Shown in pieces: positions 1-8,337 of a stretch of 43,456 nucleotides of DNA. The position numbers and the translations under genes are program-made. This stretch comes from Sedimenticola sp. (GTDB lineage Bacteria; Pseudomonadota; Gammaproteobacteria; Chromatiales; Chromatiaceae): contig JAMOMB010000063.1 in assembly GCA_027068795.1 (NCBI GenBank), positions 1-43,456 of the forward strand. Direction: 5' to 3'. Positions within the stretch are counted from its first letter, which is position 1. Every line of letters starts with the position of its first letter. Under the pieces are notes generated by a model that did not search any database, had not been told where the DNA came from, and was given only the letters and a program-made list of their open reading frames with translations.

Positions 1-1
1 C

Positions 2-379
2 CGGAAAGCATTGCAAATCGAAGTGGACATCGATGCGCCCTGCTCCCTTCCCTTCGATCAGAACGATATGCTGGAGCTGCTGGGCAACCTTCTCGACAAC
101 GCCGCCAAATGGGCCAGGCACAAACTACGCCTGCGGCTCACCGCAAACCACAAGCTGGTGCTACTGCTGGAAGATGACGGCCCGGGCATCGAACCCCACC
201 TGCGCAAAGCCCTGCTGGCGCGGGGAAAACGCCTGGACGAAAACCGGCCCGGATACGGGCTGGGACTCGCCATTGTCAACGATATTGCGCAGCTCTATGG
301 AGGTGACATGCAACTGGATCAATCCCCGGATCTCAAGGGGCTGCGCGTTATCGTTACCCTGCCTTTGTTCAATGCATAG
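2..379 (+). CDS. Sensor histidine kinase, C-terminal ATP-binding part (PhoQ-like), 5' truncated by window edge
   Basis: HATPase motifs in ORF 11..379: ELLGNLLDNAAKWA (N box), DDGPGI (G1), GYGLGLAIV (G2). The frame is open to the window start. Confidence 0.85.
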   Translation, partial: RKALQIEVDIDAPCSLPFDQNDMLELLGNLLDNAAKWARHKLRLRLTANHKLVLLLEDDGPGIEPHLRKALLARGKRLDENRPGYGLGLAIVNDIAQLYGGDMQLDQSPDLKGLRVIVTLPLFNA

Positions 380-420
380 CGGAACACCCAAGACGGCTGA
401 TGCATTGCATCATGGATGGC

Positions 421-573
421 CTATTTTGCATTGCCCGTATCCGGCTTCCTGCAGCAATACCACCACTTCACGCCTGCCGGGGTGATCTCCGGGTACAGCC
501 CCTGCCCGTCATTGAGACGCCGCAGCTTTTCCCCCGGCTTTGCCGGGTCCACTTCCGTTGCTGTCAGCTTCAT
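421..573 (-). pseudogene. Truncated tyrosine-recombinase (P4-type integrase) N-terminal fragment, DUF4102/arm-binding-domain-like
   Basis: MKLTATEVDPAKPGEKLRRLNDGQGLYPEITPAGVKWWYCC resembles the N-terminus of tRNA-targeting integrases (MxLTxxxVxxAKPGEKxxKLxDGxGLYLxVxPxGxKxWxxxYR), then stops after about 50 aa. It lies immediately 3' of a tRNA gene in the same orientation. Confidence 0.75.
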
Positions 574-591
574 TTTTCCACCAAGATTTTC

Positions 592-651
592 AAAAATACC
601 CAACAGGTTTTGAAAATACCCGGTTTTCTACCCAATTTTTTTGGGTATTTT
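592..651. repeat. Cluster of ATACCC/TACCCAA direct and inverted repeats (possible integrase arm-type sites)
   Basis: ATACCC at 596-601 and 616-621, CTACCCAA at 628-635, and inverted TTGGGTATTTT at 641-651. TACCCAA-N5-TTGGGTA is a perfect 7-bp inverted repeat. Confidence 0.6.
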
Positions 652-689
652 GTGGGGTCTCCTGATACGCCCCGGGAACCGACCAGCAC

Positions 690-714
690 AAAAAAGCCCG
701 CGGTTATGCGGGCT
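690..714 (-). terminator. Rho-independent terminator downstream of tRNA-Val
   Basis: Minus strand reads AGCCCGC-ATAACC-GCGGGCT followed by TTTTT: a 7-bp GC-rich stem with a U tract. Confidence 0.8.
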
Positions 715-741
715 GTTATGGGTCTTCATGCTACCGGTATC

Positions 742-817
742 TGGTAGGCGCGAACGGAATCGAACCGCCGACCCCCACCATGTCAAGGTGGTGCTCTAAC
801 CAGCTGAGCTACGCGCC
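742..817 (-). tRNA. tRNA-Val (anticodon GAC), CCA encoded
   Basis: Reverse complement GGCGCGTAGCTCAGCTGGTTAGAGCACCACCTTGACATGGTGGGGGTCGGCGGTTCGATTCCGTTCGCGCCTACCA folds as a cloverleaf with anticodon loop TTGACAT and GGTTCGATTCC T-arm. Confidence 0.96.
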
Positions 818-1101
818 TGTTGCGAGGGCGAACTATACACGGGATTCCCCGGTTTCTGCAAGTACCTGGCCGCCAGGTTCGGTAGAATAAACGGATTGAG
901 CGGCGGGCCATGGCTTATCACACCGGCAGCCGGGGAATACTTGGTCGCCAGTATAATGATCGTTGAGCAACGACGCGCCAGCAGCAGGAAGACTCTGTAC
1001 ATGAATGCACCTGCACCAAAGGTGCTATGGCGAAAAACTCTCCCTCAAGGAAGTCATCGCCATGGAAGGATGGCTGCTGGCAGGCTATGTGGGAACGACT
1101 G

Positions 1102-2130
1102 ATGGAAGATGTAAATATTGCTTTGATCCTGGTGATTGCCGCGGTTGCTCTTTATGATTTTACCAATGGCTTTCATGATGCCGCCGACATGGTGGCGGCA
1201 GCTATTGCTTCCCGCGCCATGCGGCCCGGGGTTGCCATCGGCATCGTCAGCATTTTTACCTTGATCGCGCCTTTTACCATCGGACTTGCCGTCGCAGACA
1301 CGGTTGGCACTTTTGTGGACATCAGCCAGGTTTCTTCCCAGACCGGCGAAGCCGTGGTGATTGCCGCATTGCTGGCCGCCATCAGCTACAATCTGTTTAC
1401 CTGGTTGCTCGGTTATCCTTCTTCCTCCTCCAATTCTTTGGCGGGCGGACTGGTTGGCGCCGGCCTGTATGCCGTAGGCAAAGAACATATCAACTGGGGG
1501 GTAGGCGCCTTGTTCGATTTCGAGCTGCAGGGGGTAATGAAAGTTTTTACCGGATTGCTGGTTTCTCCCCTGTTCGGCTTCATCATCGGCTTTCTGGTCA
1601 TGAAGTTTTTCATCCATGTTTTCAGACATTTCTCTCGTCGTATCCGTCCGCTGTTCGTGATAACGCAATATTTCAGCATTGCCTGGCTGGGTTTTTCCCA
1701 TGGCGCCAATGACGCGCAGAAAGGGATGGCGATCATCGGCATGATGCTACTGGCCAGCGGAACCACGCAGACCTTCAGCATTCCGCACTGGGCGGTGCTT
1801 TTATGCGCGTCCTCCATCACCCTGGGAACCATGTTTGGCGGCTGGCGCATAATCAAGACCCTGGGATTCGGGCTGTACCGGCTGCGAACCATTCACGCTG
1901 TTGCCAATCAGCTCGGATCCGCATTGGTGAACAGCATCGCCACCAGCATTGGCGCGCCTACTTCCACCACCCAGGTGGTTACCGCAACCCTGTTGGGTAA
2001 CGGCTCCGCAGAAAAACCGCAACATGTGAAATGGAAGACGGCAGCGGGCATTACCGCCGGGTGGTGGTTGAATATCCCCGTATCCATGCTGCTCGGCGGC
2101 GGATACTGTTTTCTATATCTAGGAATATAG
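1102..2130 (+). CDS. Inorganic phosphate transporter, PiT family
   Basis: NGFHDAADMVAAAIASRA and GFSHGANDAQKGM signature motifs; multiple TM segments. Likely start ATG at 1102 rather than 1027. Confidence 0.92.
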   Translation: MEDVNIALILVIAAVALYDFTNGFHDAADMVAAAIASRAMRPGVAIGIVSIFTLIAPFTIGLAVADTVGTFVDISQVSSQTGEAVVIAALLAAISYNLFTWLLGYPSSSSNSLAGGLVGAGLYAVGKEHINWGVGALFDFELQGVMKVFTGLLVSPLFGFIIGFLVMKFFIHVFRHFSRRIRPLFVITQYFSIAWLGFSHGANDAQKGMAIIGMMLLASGTTQTFSIPHWAVLLCASSITLGTMFGGWRIIKTLGFGLYRLRTIHAVANQLGSALVNSIATSIGAPTSTTQVVTATLLGNGSAEKPQHVKWKTAAGITAGWWLNIPVSMLLGGGYCFLYLGI

Positions 2131-2132
2131 CC

Positions 2133-2753
2133 ATGGGCTTCATCAGCAAATACCTGCTACCGAAAGAAATCGACTTCAATGCAGCGCTGCTACAGCAGGC
2201 GCACATCAGCCGGACGATGGTTGAAGACTTGCATCAGGCCTGCATCAATGAAGACAAAGCCATGCTTGCCTCCATATCCACTGCCGCTCTTCAGGCCCGC
2301 GAACTCAAGACACGGAACATGTCGCAGCTACTGGATGTGTTCATTACACCCTATGACAAGGAATCCATCTACCGCATGATCACCCAGCTGGACTGGATCA
2401 CCCTCAGCGTCAAACATTTCCTGCTGGAGACGGAAGCCTACGGCATCCGTGCGCTGGCCGGATATGCGCCCATATTGAAGATACTGGTCGCCATGGCAAC
2501 GGCCCTGGAAGAGGGCATCTCAAAGCTGTCCGCAAAGGCGCTGGACGCGATCACCCCCAAAACCGATCAGATCCATGATCAATACGATGAAGTGGTGGAA
2601 GCCTGCGCCAGCGCTACCGCGCAGTTGCTGGCACAAGACGACATCAAACACATCATCCGTCACAAGGATATACTGCTGCAGCTCAAGGAGATCGCAAAAA
2701 GAATACAGGTTACCGCCAATACCCTTGAAGACATGGCGATCAAAATCGTTTAG
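2133..2753 (+). CDS. DUF47/TIGR00153 family protein (PhoU-like Pit accessory protein)
   Basis: Follows the PiT gene directly; all-helical sequence typical of DUF47. ATG at 2133 is 2 nt after the pit stop. Confidence 0.85.
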   Translation: MGFISKYLLPKEIDFNAALLQQAHISRTMVEDLHQACINEDKAMLASISTAALQARELKTRNMSQLLDVFITPYDKESIYRMITQLDWITLSVKHFLLETEAYGIRALAGYAPILKILVAMATALEEGISKLSAKALDAITPKTDQIHDQYDEVVEACASATAQLLAQDDIKHIIRHKDILLQLKEIAKRIQVTANTLEDMAIKIV

Positions 2754-2765
2754 CCGCAACCATTC

Positions 2766-4160
2766 TTACAGTGCAAACGACTGATGCAGCTTGGGCATTC
2801 TGACCTGGGTGTTATTCAATTTGCTTGCAAATGCCTGCATGGTTTCTTCTTCACCATGCACCAGAAACGTGGTTTGCGGGTTGCCGGTATGCCGGTGCCA
2901 GGCCAGCAGCCCGGCCTGGTCCGCATGGGCGGAAAAACCGCCAATGGTGTAGATGCGCGCCCGCACGGGGATTTCCTCGCCAAAAATCCGCACCTTCTCT
3001 GCACCATCGATAATTCGGCGGGCCAGGGTTCCTCTGGCGGCATAGCCGACGAAAATCACGCTGCTCTCCTTGCGCCACAGGTTGTGCTTGAGATGATGGC
3101 GGACGCGCCCTCCGGTACACATGCCCGAACCGGCCATGATCACCGCGCCACTATCGATCTGGTTGATCAGCATGGATTCCGCCGTTTCGCGGGTAAAATG
3201 CAAGGCGGGCAAACTGAACGGGTTATTGCCGTCATTGGAAATTTTCAGGGTTTCCGTGTCATAGCATTCCGGGTGCCGTTCAAATATGCGGGTTGCGGAA
3301 ATCGCCATGGGTGAATCGAGAAAGACATTGGTGAAGTGCGCAAGCTGTTTGCTCTCCACTCCTTCACGCAAATAGTAGAGGATCTCCTGGGCGCGCTCCA
3401 GGGCAAAGGTGGGAATGATGACATTTCCTCCCCGCTCCATGGTTTCATTGATCGCCGTGTAGAGTTCATCGATGGACGGCTGCAATTGCTTGTGCAGGCG
3501 GTTGCCATAAGTGGTTTCCATGACCACCGTATCTGCCTTCGGCGGCGGAGTCGGGTCGCGCAATATGGCGCGGCCACTATAACCAAGATCGCCGGAAAAG
3601 AGCAGGCGGTGCTTGCGCCCTTCTTCTTCCAGTTCCAGGAAAATACTGGCTGAACCCAGAATATGGCCGGCATTGATATAGGTTGCCGTTATTCCCGGCG
3701 CAAGCTGCAACGGCTGATCGTAATCGGCCTTCCGGCCAAAATAGTCGAGGCTGTTGAGCGCATCCAGCACCGTGTACAGCGGCTCGATCCGCTTGTCGTG
3801 ATTTCCGCCACGGCGACGCGCCTTGCGCTGCTGATAGCGCGCCTCTTCTTCCTGCAACCCGGCTGCATCCAGCATCACCAGCCTTGCCAGCTCAACGGAC
3901 GCCCCGGTGGTGATGATCTCGCCGCGAAAACCGCGCCTGGCCAGCAAGGGAATCCGCCCGCAATGATCGAGGTGTGCATGGGTAAGCAGCAGGAAGTCGA
4001 TCTCGGCAGGATCAAAGCCAAAGGGTTGGGAATTTTCCTCGGCAAGCTCACGGCCGCCCTGATACAGTCCGCAGTCGATGAGGATCTTCTTTCCGGAACA
4101 TTCGAGCAGATGGCAGGAGCCGGTTACGCCCAGATCCGCCCCGTGAAAGGATAGTTTCAT
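2766..4160 (-). CDS. MBL-fold beta-CASP ribonuclease/metallohydrolase with RNA-specificity domain
   Basis: LLTHAHLDHCGRIP zinc motif, FSGDLGY, beta-CASP region, GSGMCTGGRVRHHL and GFSAHADQ C-terminal motifs. Confidence 0.9.
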   Translation of the reverse strand: MKLSFHGADLGVTGSCHLLECSGKKILIDCGLYQGGRELAEENSQPFGFDPAEIDFLLLTHAHLDHCGRIPLLARRGFRGEIITTGASVELARLVMLDAAGLQEEEARYQQRKARRRGGNHDKRIEPLYTVLDALNSLDYFGRKADYDQPLQLAPGITATYINAGHILGSASIFLELEEEGRKHRLLFSGDLGYSGRAILRDPTPPPKADTVVMETTYGNRLHKQLQPSIDELYTAINETMERGGNVIIPTFALERAQEILYYLREGVESKQLAHFTNVFLDSPMAISATRIFERHPECYDTETLKISNDGNNPFSLPALHFTRETAESMLINQIDSGAVIMAGSGMCTGGRVRHHLKHNLWRKESSVIFVGYAARGTLARRIIDGAEKVRIFGEEIPVRARIYTIGGFSAHADQAGLLAWHRHTGNPQTTFLVHGEEETMQAFASKLNNTQVRMPKLHQSFAL

Positions 4161-4170
4161 CACCAATCTC

Positions 4171-5022
4171 CTAATCGAGCTTCCTGCCGGAAACAAAAAT
4201 CAGGGCGCCGCCCTGGTCAGCAGTATTCCATGACAGCACCAGTTTGCCACTGACCAGGCTGAAGCTGGTGGCATTGCCCAGACTCTGCAAAAAATCACCT
4301 TCCATGCGCATGACATCATCCGCACAGATCTTGCGGGTGCTGCCCACGGGGCCGAGTTTTACCCTGCCAGCGGCGCCCTCCAGGTCTTTCATGTCGGAAA
4401 AATAGCTGTTGCAACCCGCATTGCCCTTGACCTGGCCATCATCATACGCCAGGCTGATCTGCAAGTCTTCCGGCACGGGTTCGCCGTTGAGCCGGGTGAG
4501 GATCCATTCTCTGCCGCCAATGTCTTCGGCTGACAGCCTTCCCGTCAGTTTCACCGGCAGCTCCTTGAAGCTCCCGTCAGTTTCACGGATCCAGGTTCGC
4601 GTTGCCTTTTGCGCCGGACAGCAAGCAGGATCGGCAGCCCCATGCTCGATCAGATTGACAATGATCTTGTTGCCTTCTATCCCCCCACCGAGGATCTGCA
4701 CCCTGTCACCAATAAAAATAGACCGGCTGGATATCCGGTCGTTTTCCAGATCCAGGATCAGCAGATAGTTGAAAACCCCGCTACCCCCGGGAGCATCCCA
4801 GAGGGCCAGCACGATTTCTTCCTCATCATCCCCGTCCAGATCTCCTCGAAATCGAAACCCATCGATCAATCCACGGGTTTGCCCGACAGGCTCTTCCAAC
4901 GCCTCGGAAGCCGCATCAGCCGTTCCTTGTCGCGCATCCTCCGCCGAAACAGCCGCCGAGCAAAGCGAAACAGACATCCCGGCAAGAAACAATAGTTGCA
5001 GTATTTTCGGGTTGAAAATCAT
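4171..5022 (-). CDS. Secreted META-domain (HslJ-like) protein
   Basis: Signal peptide MIFNPKILQLLFLAGMSVSLCSAAVSA; C-terminal GREWILTRLNGEPVP...GNAGCNSYFSDM...STRKICADDVMRMEGDFLQSL is META-domain-like. ATGA overlap with the upstream gene. Confidence 0.75.
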   Translation of the reverse strand: MIFNPKILQLLFLAGMSVSLCSAAVSAEDARQGTADAASEALEEPVGQTRGLIDGFRFRGDLDGDDEEEIVLALWDAPGGSGVFNYLLILDLENDRISSRSIFIGDRVQILGGGIEGNKIIVNLIEHGAADPACCPAQKATRTWIRETDGSFKELPVKLTGRLSAEDIGGREWILTRLNGEPVPEDLQISLAYDDGQVKGNAGCNSYFSDMKDLEGAAGRVKLGPVGSTRKICADDVMRMEGDFLQSLGNATSFSLVSGKLVLSWNTADQGGALIFVSGRKLD

Positions 5023-5759
5023 GGCCAGCCGTTTTCCATATTCCTGAGCAGCAGTTTTACCGATTCGATGGATGTCTCCAGGTTTTTCTGTATGTCCTGC
5101 ATGGTAATCGGCCCCCTTCCCAATCCCGCTGCCCAATTGACCACCAGGGACAGATGGGCGAAGCACAAGTCCAGCTCTCTTGCCAGTGCAGCCTCCGGCA
5201 TGCCGGTCATTCCCACCAGATCACAACCGTCGCGGTGCATGCGCTGGATCTCGGCTGCGGTCTCCAGGCGCGGCCCCTGGGTGGCGCCATAGGTTCCTTC
5301 CGTCTTGATCCGTACGCTGGCGCGCCTGCCTGCCTGAATCAGGATATCCCGCAGCTGCTGACAGTAGGGCTGGGAAAAGTCCACATGCTTTACCGGCGCA
5401 TCACAGCAATCGACGAAGGTATGCTCCCGGCCCCAGGTGTAATCGATAATCTGGTCGGGTATGCACAATATGCCTGGTTCCATGGTGATTCCCCCTACGG
5501 AGGCGACGCTGATAATGCTTTTGATGCCTATGGATTCGAGGGCCCAGATGTTTGCGCGATAGTTGACCCGGTGCGGCGGAATGGTATGTCCCCCGCCGTG
5601 GCGAGGCAGAAACACGACAGGCAGCCCGGCAAAGCGGCCGAACGTCAGGGGCGCGGACGGTTCGCCATAAGGCGTCGCCACGACCTTCTGGCGTTCCACC
5701 TCCAGCGCCTCCAGCCAGGCAAGCCCCGAGCCGCCCACGATTGCTATTCGATCAGTCAT
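5019..5759 (-). CDS. S-methyl-5'-thioinosine phosphorylase / purine nucleoside phosphorylase family
   Basis: MTDRIAIVGGSGL, FLPRHGGGHTIPPHRVNYRANIWAL, TYGATQGPRLETAAEI, GMTGMPEAALARELDL, VVNWAAG; sits beside hpt and nagZ. Confidence 0.85.
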   Translation of the reverse strand: MTDRIAIVGGSGLAWLEALEVERQKVVATPYGEPSAPLTFGRFAGLPVVFLPRHGGGHTIPPHRVNYRANIWALESIGIKSIISVASVGGITMEPGILCIPDQIIDYTWGREHTFVDCCDAPVKHVDFSQPYCQQLRDILIQAGRRASVRIKTEGTYGATQGPRLETAAEIQRMHRDGCDLVGMTGMPEAALARELDLCFAHLSLVVNWAAGLGRGPITMQDIQKNLETSIESVKLLLRNMENGWP

Positions 5760-6312
5760 GTTGTTCTTCCTGTATGAAATATATGCCCGGAGCGTTACGC
5801 CAATAACCCTTGTAATCCATACCATAGCCAAACAGGTATTTATCCGGCGTATCCAGGCCGACGATGTCCGCCTGCAACCCGTTGCAGCGCTGATGGATTT
5901 TCCTCACCAGCACCACGGAAACAATCTCTTTCGCACCCGCTTCCCGGCAATAATCCACAATCGCCTGCAAGGTATAGCCTTCATCCAGAATATCATCCAC
6001 GACAACCACGGTTTCCCCCTCCAGGGAATATTCCGGCGTTTTCTTCCACTGCAAATCCGTGCCGAAGGTGCGTTCACGGTAGCGGGTTGCGTGCAGATAA
6101 TCCACACGCAAGGGAAAATCCAGGCGTGGCAGCAGCATGCCCAGGGGAATCAGCCCCCCGTTCATTACCGCCAGCAATATGGGGTTGCGCGAAGCCAGCT
6201 TCCCGGTGAGTTTTGCAGCCATGCGATCCAGGGCGGCTTCCACTTCCTCACGGGAGTAGAGAAGCACTGCATTGTTTCTGATTTCTTGCATGTCTTGTGC
6301 GGGCTTGTTCAT
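5752..6312 (-). CDS. hpt: Hypoxanthine-guanine phosphoribosyltransferase
   Basis: PRPP-binding motif VVVVDDILDEGYTLQAI; DKYLFGYGMDYKGYWRN C-terminal HGPRT signature. Confidence 0.88.
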   Translation of the reverse strand: MNKPAQDMQEIRNNAVLLYSREEVEAALDRMAAKLTGKLASRNPILLAVMNGGLIPLGMLLPRLDFPLRVDYLHATRYRERTFGTDLQWKKTPEYSLEGETVVVVDDILDEGYTLQAIVDYCREAGAKEIVSVVLVRKIHQRCNGLQADIVGLDTPDKYLFGYGMDYKGYWRNAPGIYFIQEEQHD

Positions 6313-6315
6313 CGC

Positions 6316-7368
6316 TTATAAATCCAGATCCAGAGATGCTTCCGCTTCCAGAAGATTCAGGTATTCCATGGCGCGCAACCAGCGCGGATCTTCCCGGATG
6401 TCTTTTGCTGTAAAACGCCCTTTGCCGTGCATGCGCGCCAGGCGCGCCTGGCTGACGGGTTCACAGTAGTCCGCCAGGGAATCCAGCACTTCCCGCGCGC
6501 CTTGCGGGTTGTTGCATACCAGAATCATGTCACATCCTGCTTGCAGGGCCGTCGCCGCCCTTTCTGCGTAACTGCCGGCGGCATTGGCGGCAACCATGCT
6601 CAGGTCGTCGCTGAACACCACGCCGTCAAAGCCCATGCGCCGCCGCAGCACCTCCTGAATCCAGTAGGGCGAATAGCCGGCAGGCACGTCATCGACTGCA
6701 GAATACAGCACATGGGCAGGCATAAGGCCTTCCATGCGGTTGTTCGCCATATGCCTGAAGGGCCGTAGATCCCTGTCCCAGATCTCGGAGAAACGGCGCG
6801 TATCCACAGGCAGGTCGTAGTGCGAATCCGCTTCCACACAGCCATGGCCGGGGAAATGTTTACCCACCGACGGCATTCCGGCTTCCCGCGCCCCCGCGGC
6901 CCAGCTGAAAGCCAGCTTGCCCACAATCAGCGGATCGGCGGAAAACGCCCGGTCGCCAATCACCTGGCTAATGGCCGTTTGCAGATCCAGCACCGGCGCA
7001 AAGCTGAAATCAATGCCGACTGTGCGCAATTCCGCCGCCATCAGCCATCCGATGTGATGCGCTGCATCAAGGGCTTTTTGCGGATGGCTGTCGTACAGGG
7101 CGCCCAGTCTGGAAGCCGCTGGCAGCAGGGTAAAGCCCTCCCGCAAGCGCTGCACCCGCCCGCCTTCCTGGTCCACTGCCACCAGCAGGGACGGCGAACG
7201 CAAGGCATGGATCTCCTTTATCAGGCCATGCAGCTGTTCCGGCGCCTCATAGTTTCTGCTGAACAGTATTACCCCTCCGGTAGCCGGGTGCAACAGCAGC
7301 TCCCGTTCTTCCGCTGTCAGAACAGGCCCTTCCAAATCGAGCATCAATGGTCCATGAGTCATAGGCAA
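6316..7368 (-). CDS. nagZ: Beta-N-acetylhexosaminidase, GH3
   Basis: VAVDQEGGRVQRLREGFT, KHFPGHGCVEADSHYDLP, FSDDLSMVAA are NagZ signatures. Confidence 0.95.
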   Translation of the reverse strand: MPMTHGPLMLDLEGPVLTAEERELLLHPATGGVILFSRNYEAPEQLHGLIKEIHALRSPSLLVAVDQEGGRVQRLREGFTLLPAASRLGALYDSHPQKALDAAHHIGWLMAAELRTVGIDFSFAPVLDLQTAISQVIGDRAFSADPLIVGKLAFSWAAGAREAGMPSVGKHFPGHGCVEADSHYDLPVDTRRFSEIWDRDLRPFRHMANNRMEGLMPAHVLYSAVDDVPAGYSPYWIQEVLRRRMGFDGVVFSDDLSMVAANAAGSYAERAATALQAGCDMILVCNNPQGAREVLDSLADYCEPVSQARLARMHGKGRFTAKDIREDPRWLRAMEYLNLLEAEASLDLDL

Positions 7369-7377
7369 GGCAAGCCG

Positions 7378-7860
7378 CTATTGTCGGATGTCCACGATCA
7401 TATTATTCGAAACAGCATCAAATAAGTTGACCAAATCATTGTTATTCATGCGAATACACCCATGAGACACGGGTTGACCAAGAAGCGATTCCTGATCCGT
7501 TCCATGGATATAGATAAAGCGTCTGAGGGTATCACAATCTCCGCCCCGGTTTTTCCCCGGCTCCAACCCGCTCAACCACAGGATCCTCGTCAGCACCCAA
7601 TCCCGGTGCGGATATTCCCGTCCCAGTTCCGGGGTATAAATCTCTCCCGTGGGTCTGCGTCCGACAAAGACCGTGTTCAACGGGCATTTCTCACCAATCT
7701 TCAGGCGAATATGATGCTTTCCAAGGGGGGTGCAACCACTGCCGGCACGCATCCCCGGGCCATTTGCCGCAGTGGATACAGGATAGGCGACGAGCAGTTT
7801 TTCATCCTCCAGGAGCCGCAGCTCCTGGGTCGCCAGCCGCACCTGCAAATGCAGGCTCAT
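7378..7860 (-). CDS. L,D-transpeptidase (YkuD) family protein
   Basis: IHGTDQESLLGQPVSHGCIRMNNNDLVNLFD catalytic HGT...SHGCIRM motif. Start ATG at 7860 overlaps the upstream stop. Confidence 0.9.
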   Translation of the reverse strand: MSLHLQVRLATQELRLLEDEKLLVAYPVSTAANGPGMRAGSGCTPLGKHHIRLKIGEKCPLNTVFVGRRPTGEIYTPELGREYPHRDWVLTRILWLSGLEPGKNRGGDCDTLRRFIYIHGTDQESLLGQPVSHGCIRMNNNDLVNLFDAVSNNMIVDIRQ

Positions 7861-8336
7861 GCATCTGCCTCCCAATAGCAATAGGGAAGCTTGCTCAGGT
7901 TGCTGTTGTAATAGCGCGCATCGGTTGAAATTTCCCGGCCCAGCCAGGCGGGACGCTGGAAGACTTCTTCCACCGAGGCCAATTCGATCTCGGCCACAAC
8001 CAACCCGCTGTTCTCACCGTGAAACTCATCCACTTCCCAACAATGATCTGCAACATGCAGGATATGGCGGGTTTTCTCTACAAGAGGGCGATGGGCGACC
8101 TTGTTCAACAGCTCCCGGGCATCGGCCATGGGAATGGGGTATTCGTATTCCAGACGATAGATTCCATCCCGGGTGCTTTTGATATTGATGTCCGCCTGAT
8201 CATTGCAGATGCGCACCCGCACCGATGACTGGGCATCATGGCTGAGATAGCCCTGGCGCATCTCCAGGGATTTCTCCACCTCATCTCTCCAGGCATCGGA
8301 TGAAAGCAGAAACTTTCTTTCGATCTCCACGCCCAT
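7857..8336 (-). CDS. CYTH-domain (triphosphate tunnel metalloenzyme) protein
   Basis: N-terminal MGVEIERKFLL (ExExK motif), RVRI, IKSTRDGIYRLEYEY, WEVDEFHG, VAEIEL. Confidence 0.92.
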   Translation of the reverse strand: MGVEIERKFLLSSDAWRDEVEKSLEMRQGYLSHDAQSSVRVRICNDQADINIKSTRDGIYRLEYEYPIPMADARELLNKVAHRPLVEKTRHILHVADHCWEVDEFHGENSGLVVAEIELASVEEVFQRPAWLGREISTDARYYNSNLSKLPYCYWEADA

Positions 8337-8337
8337 G

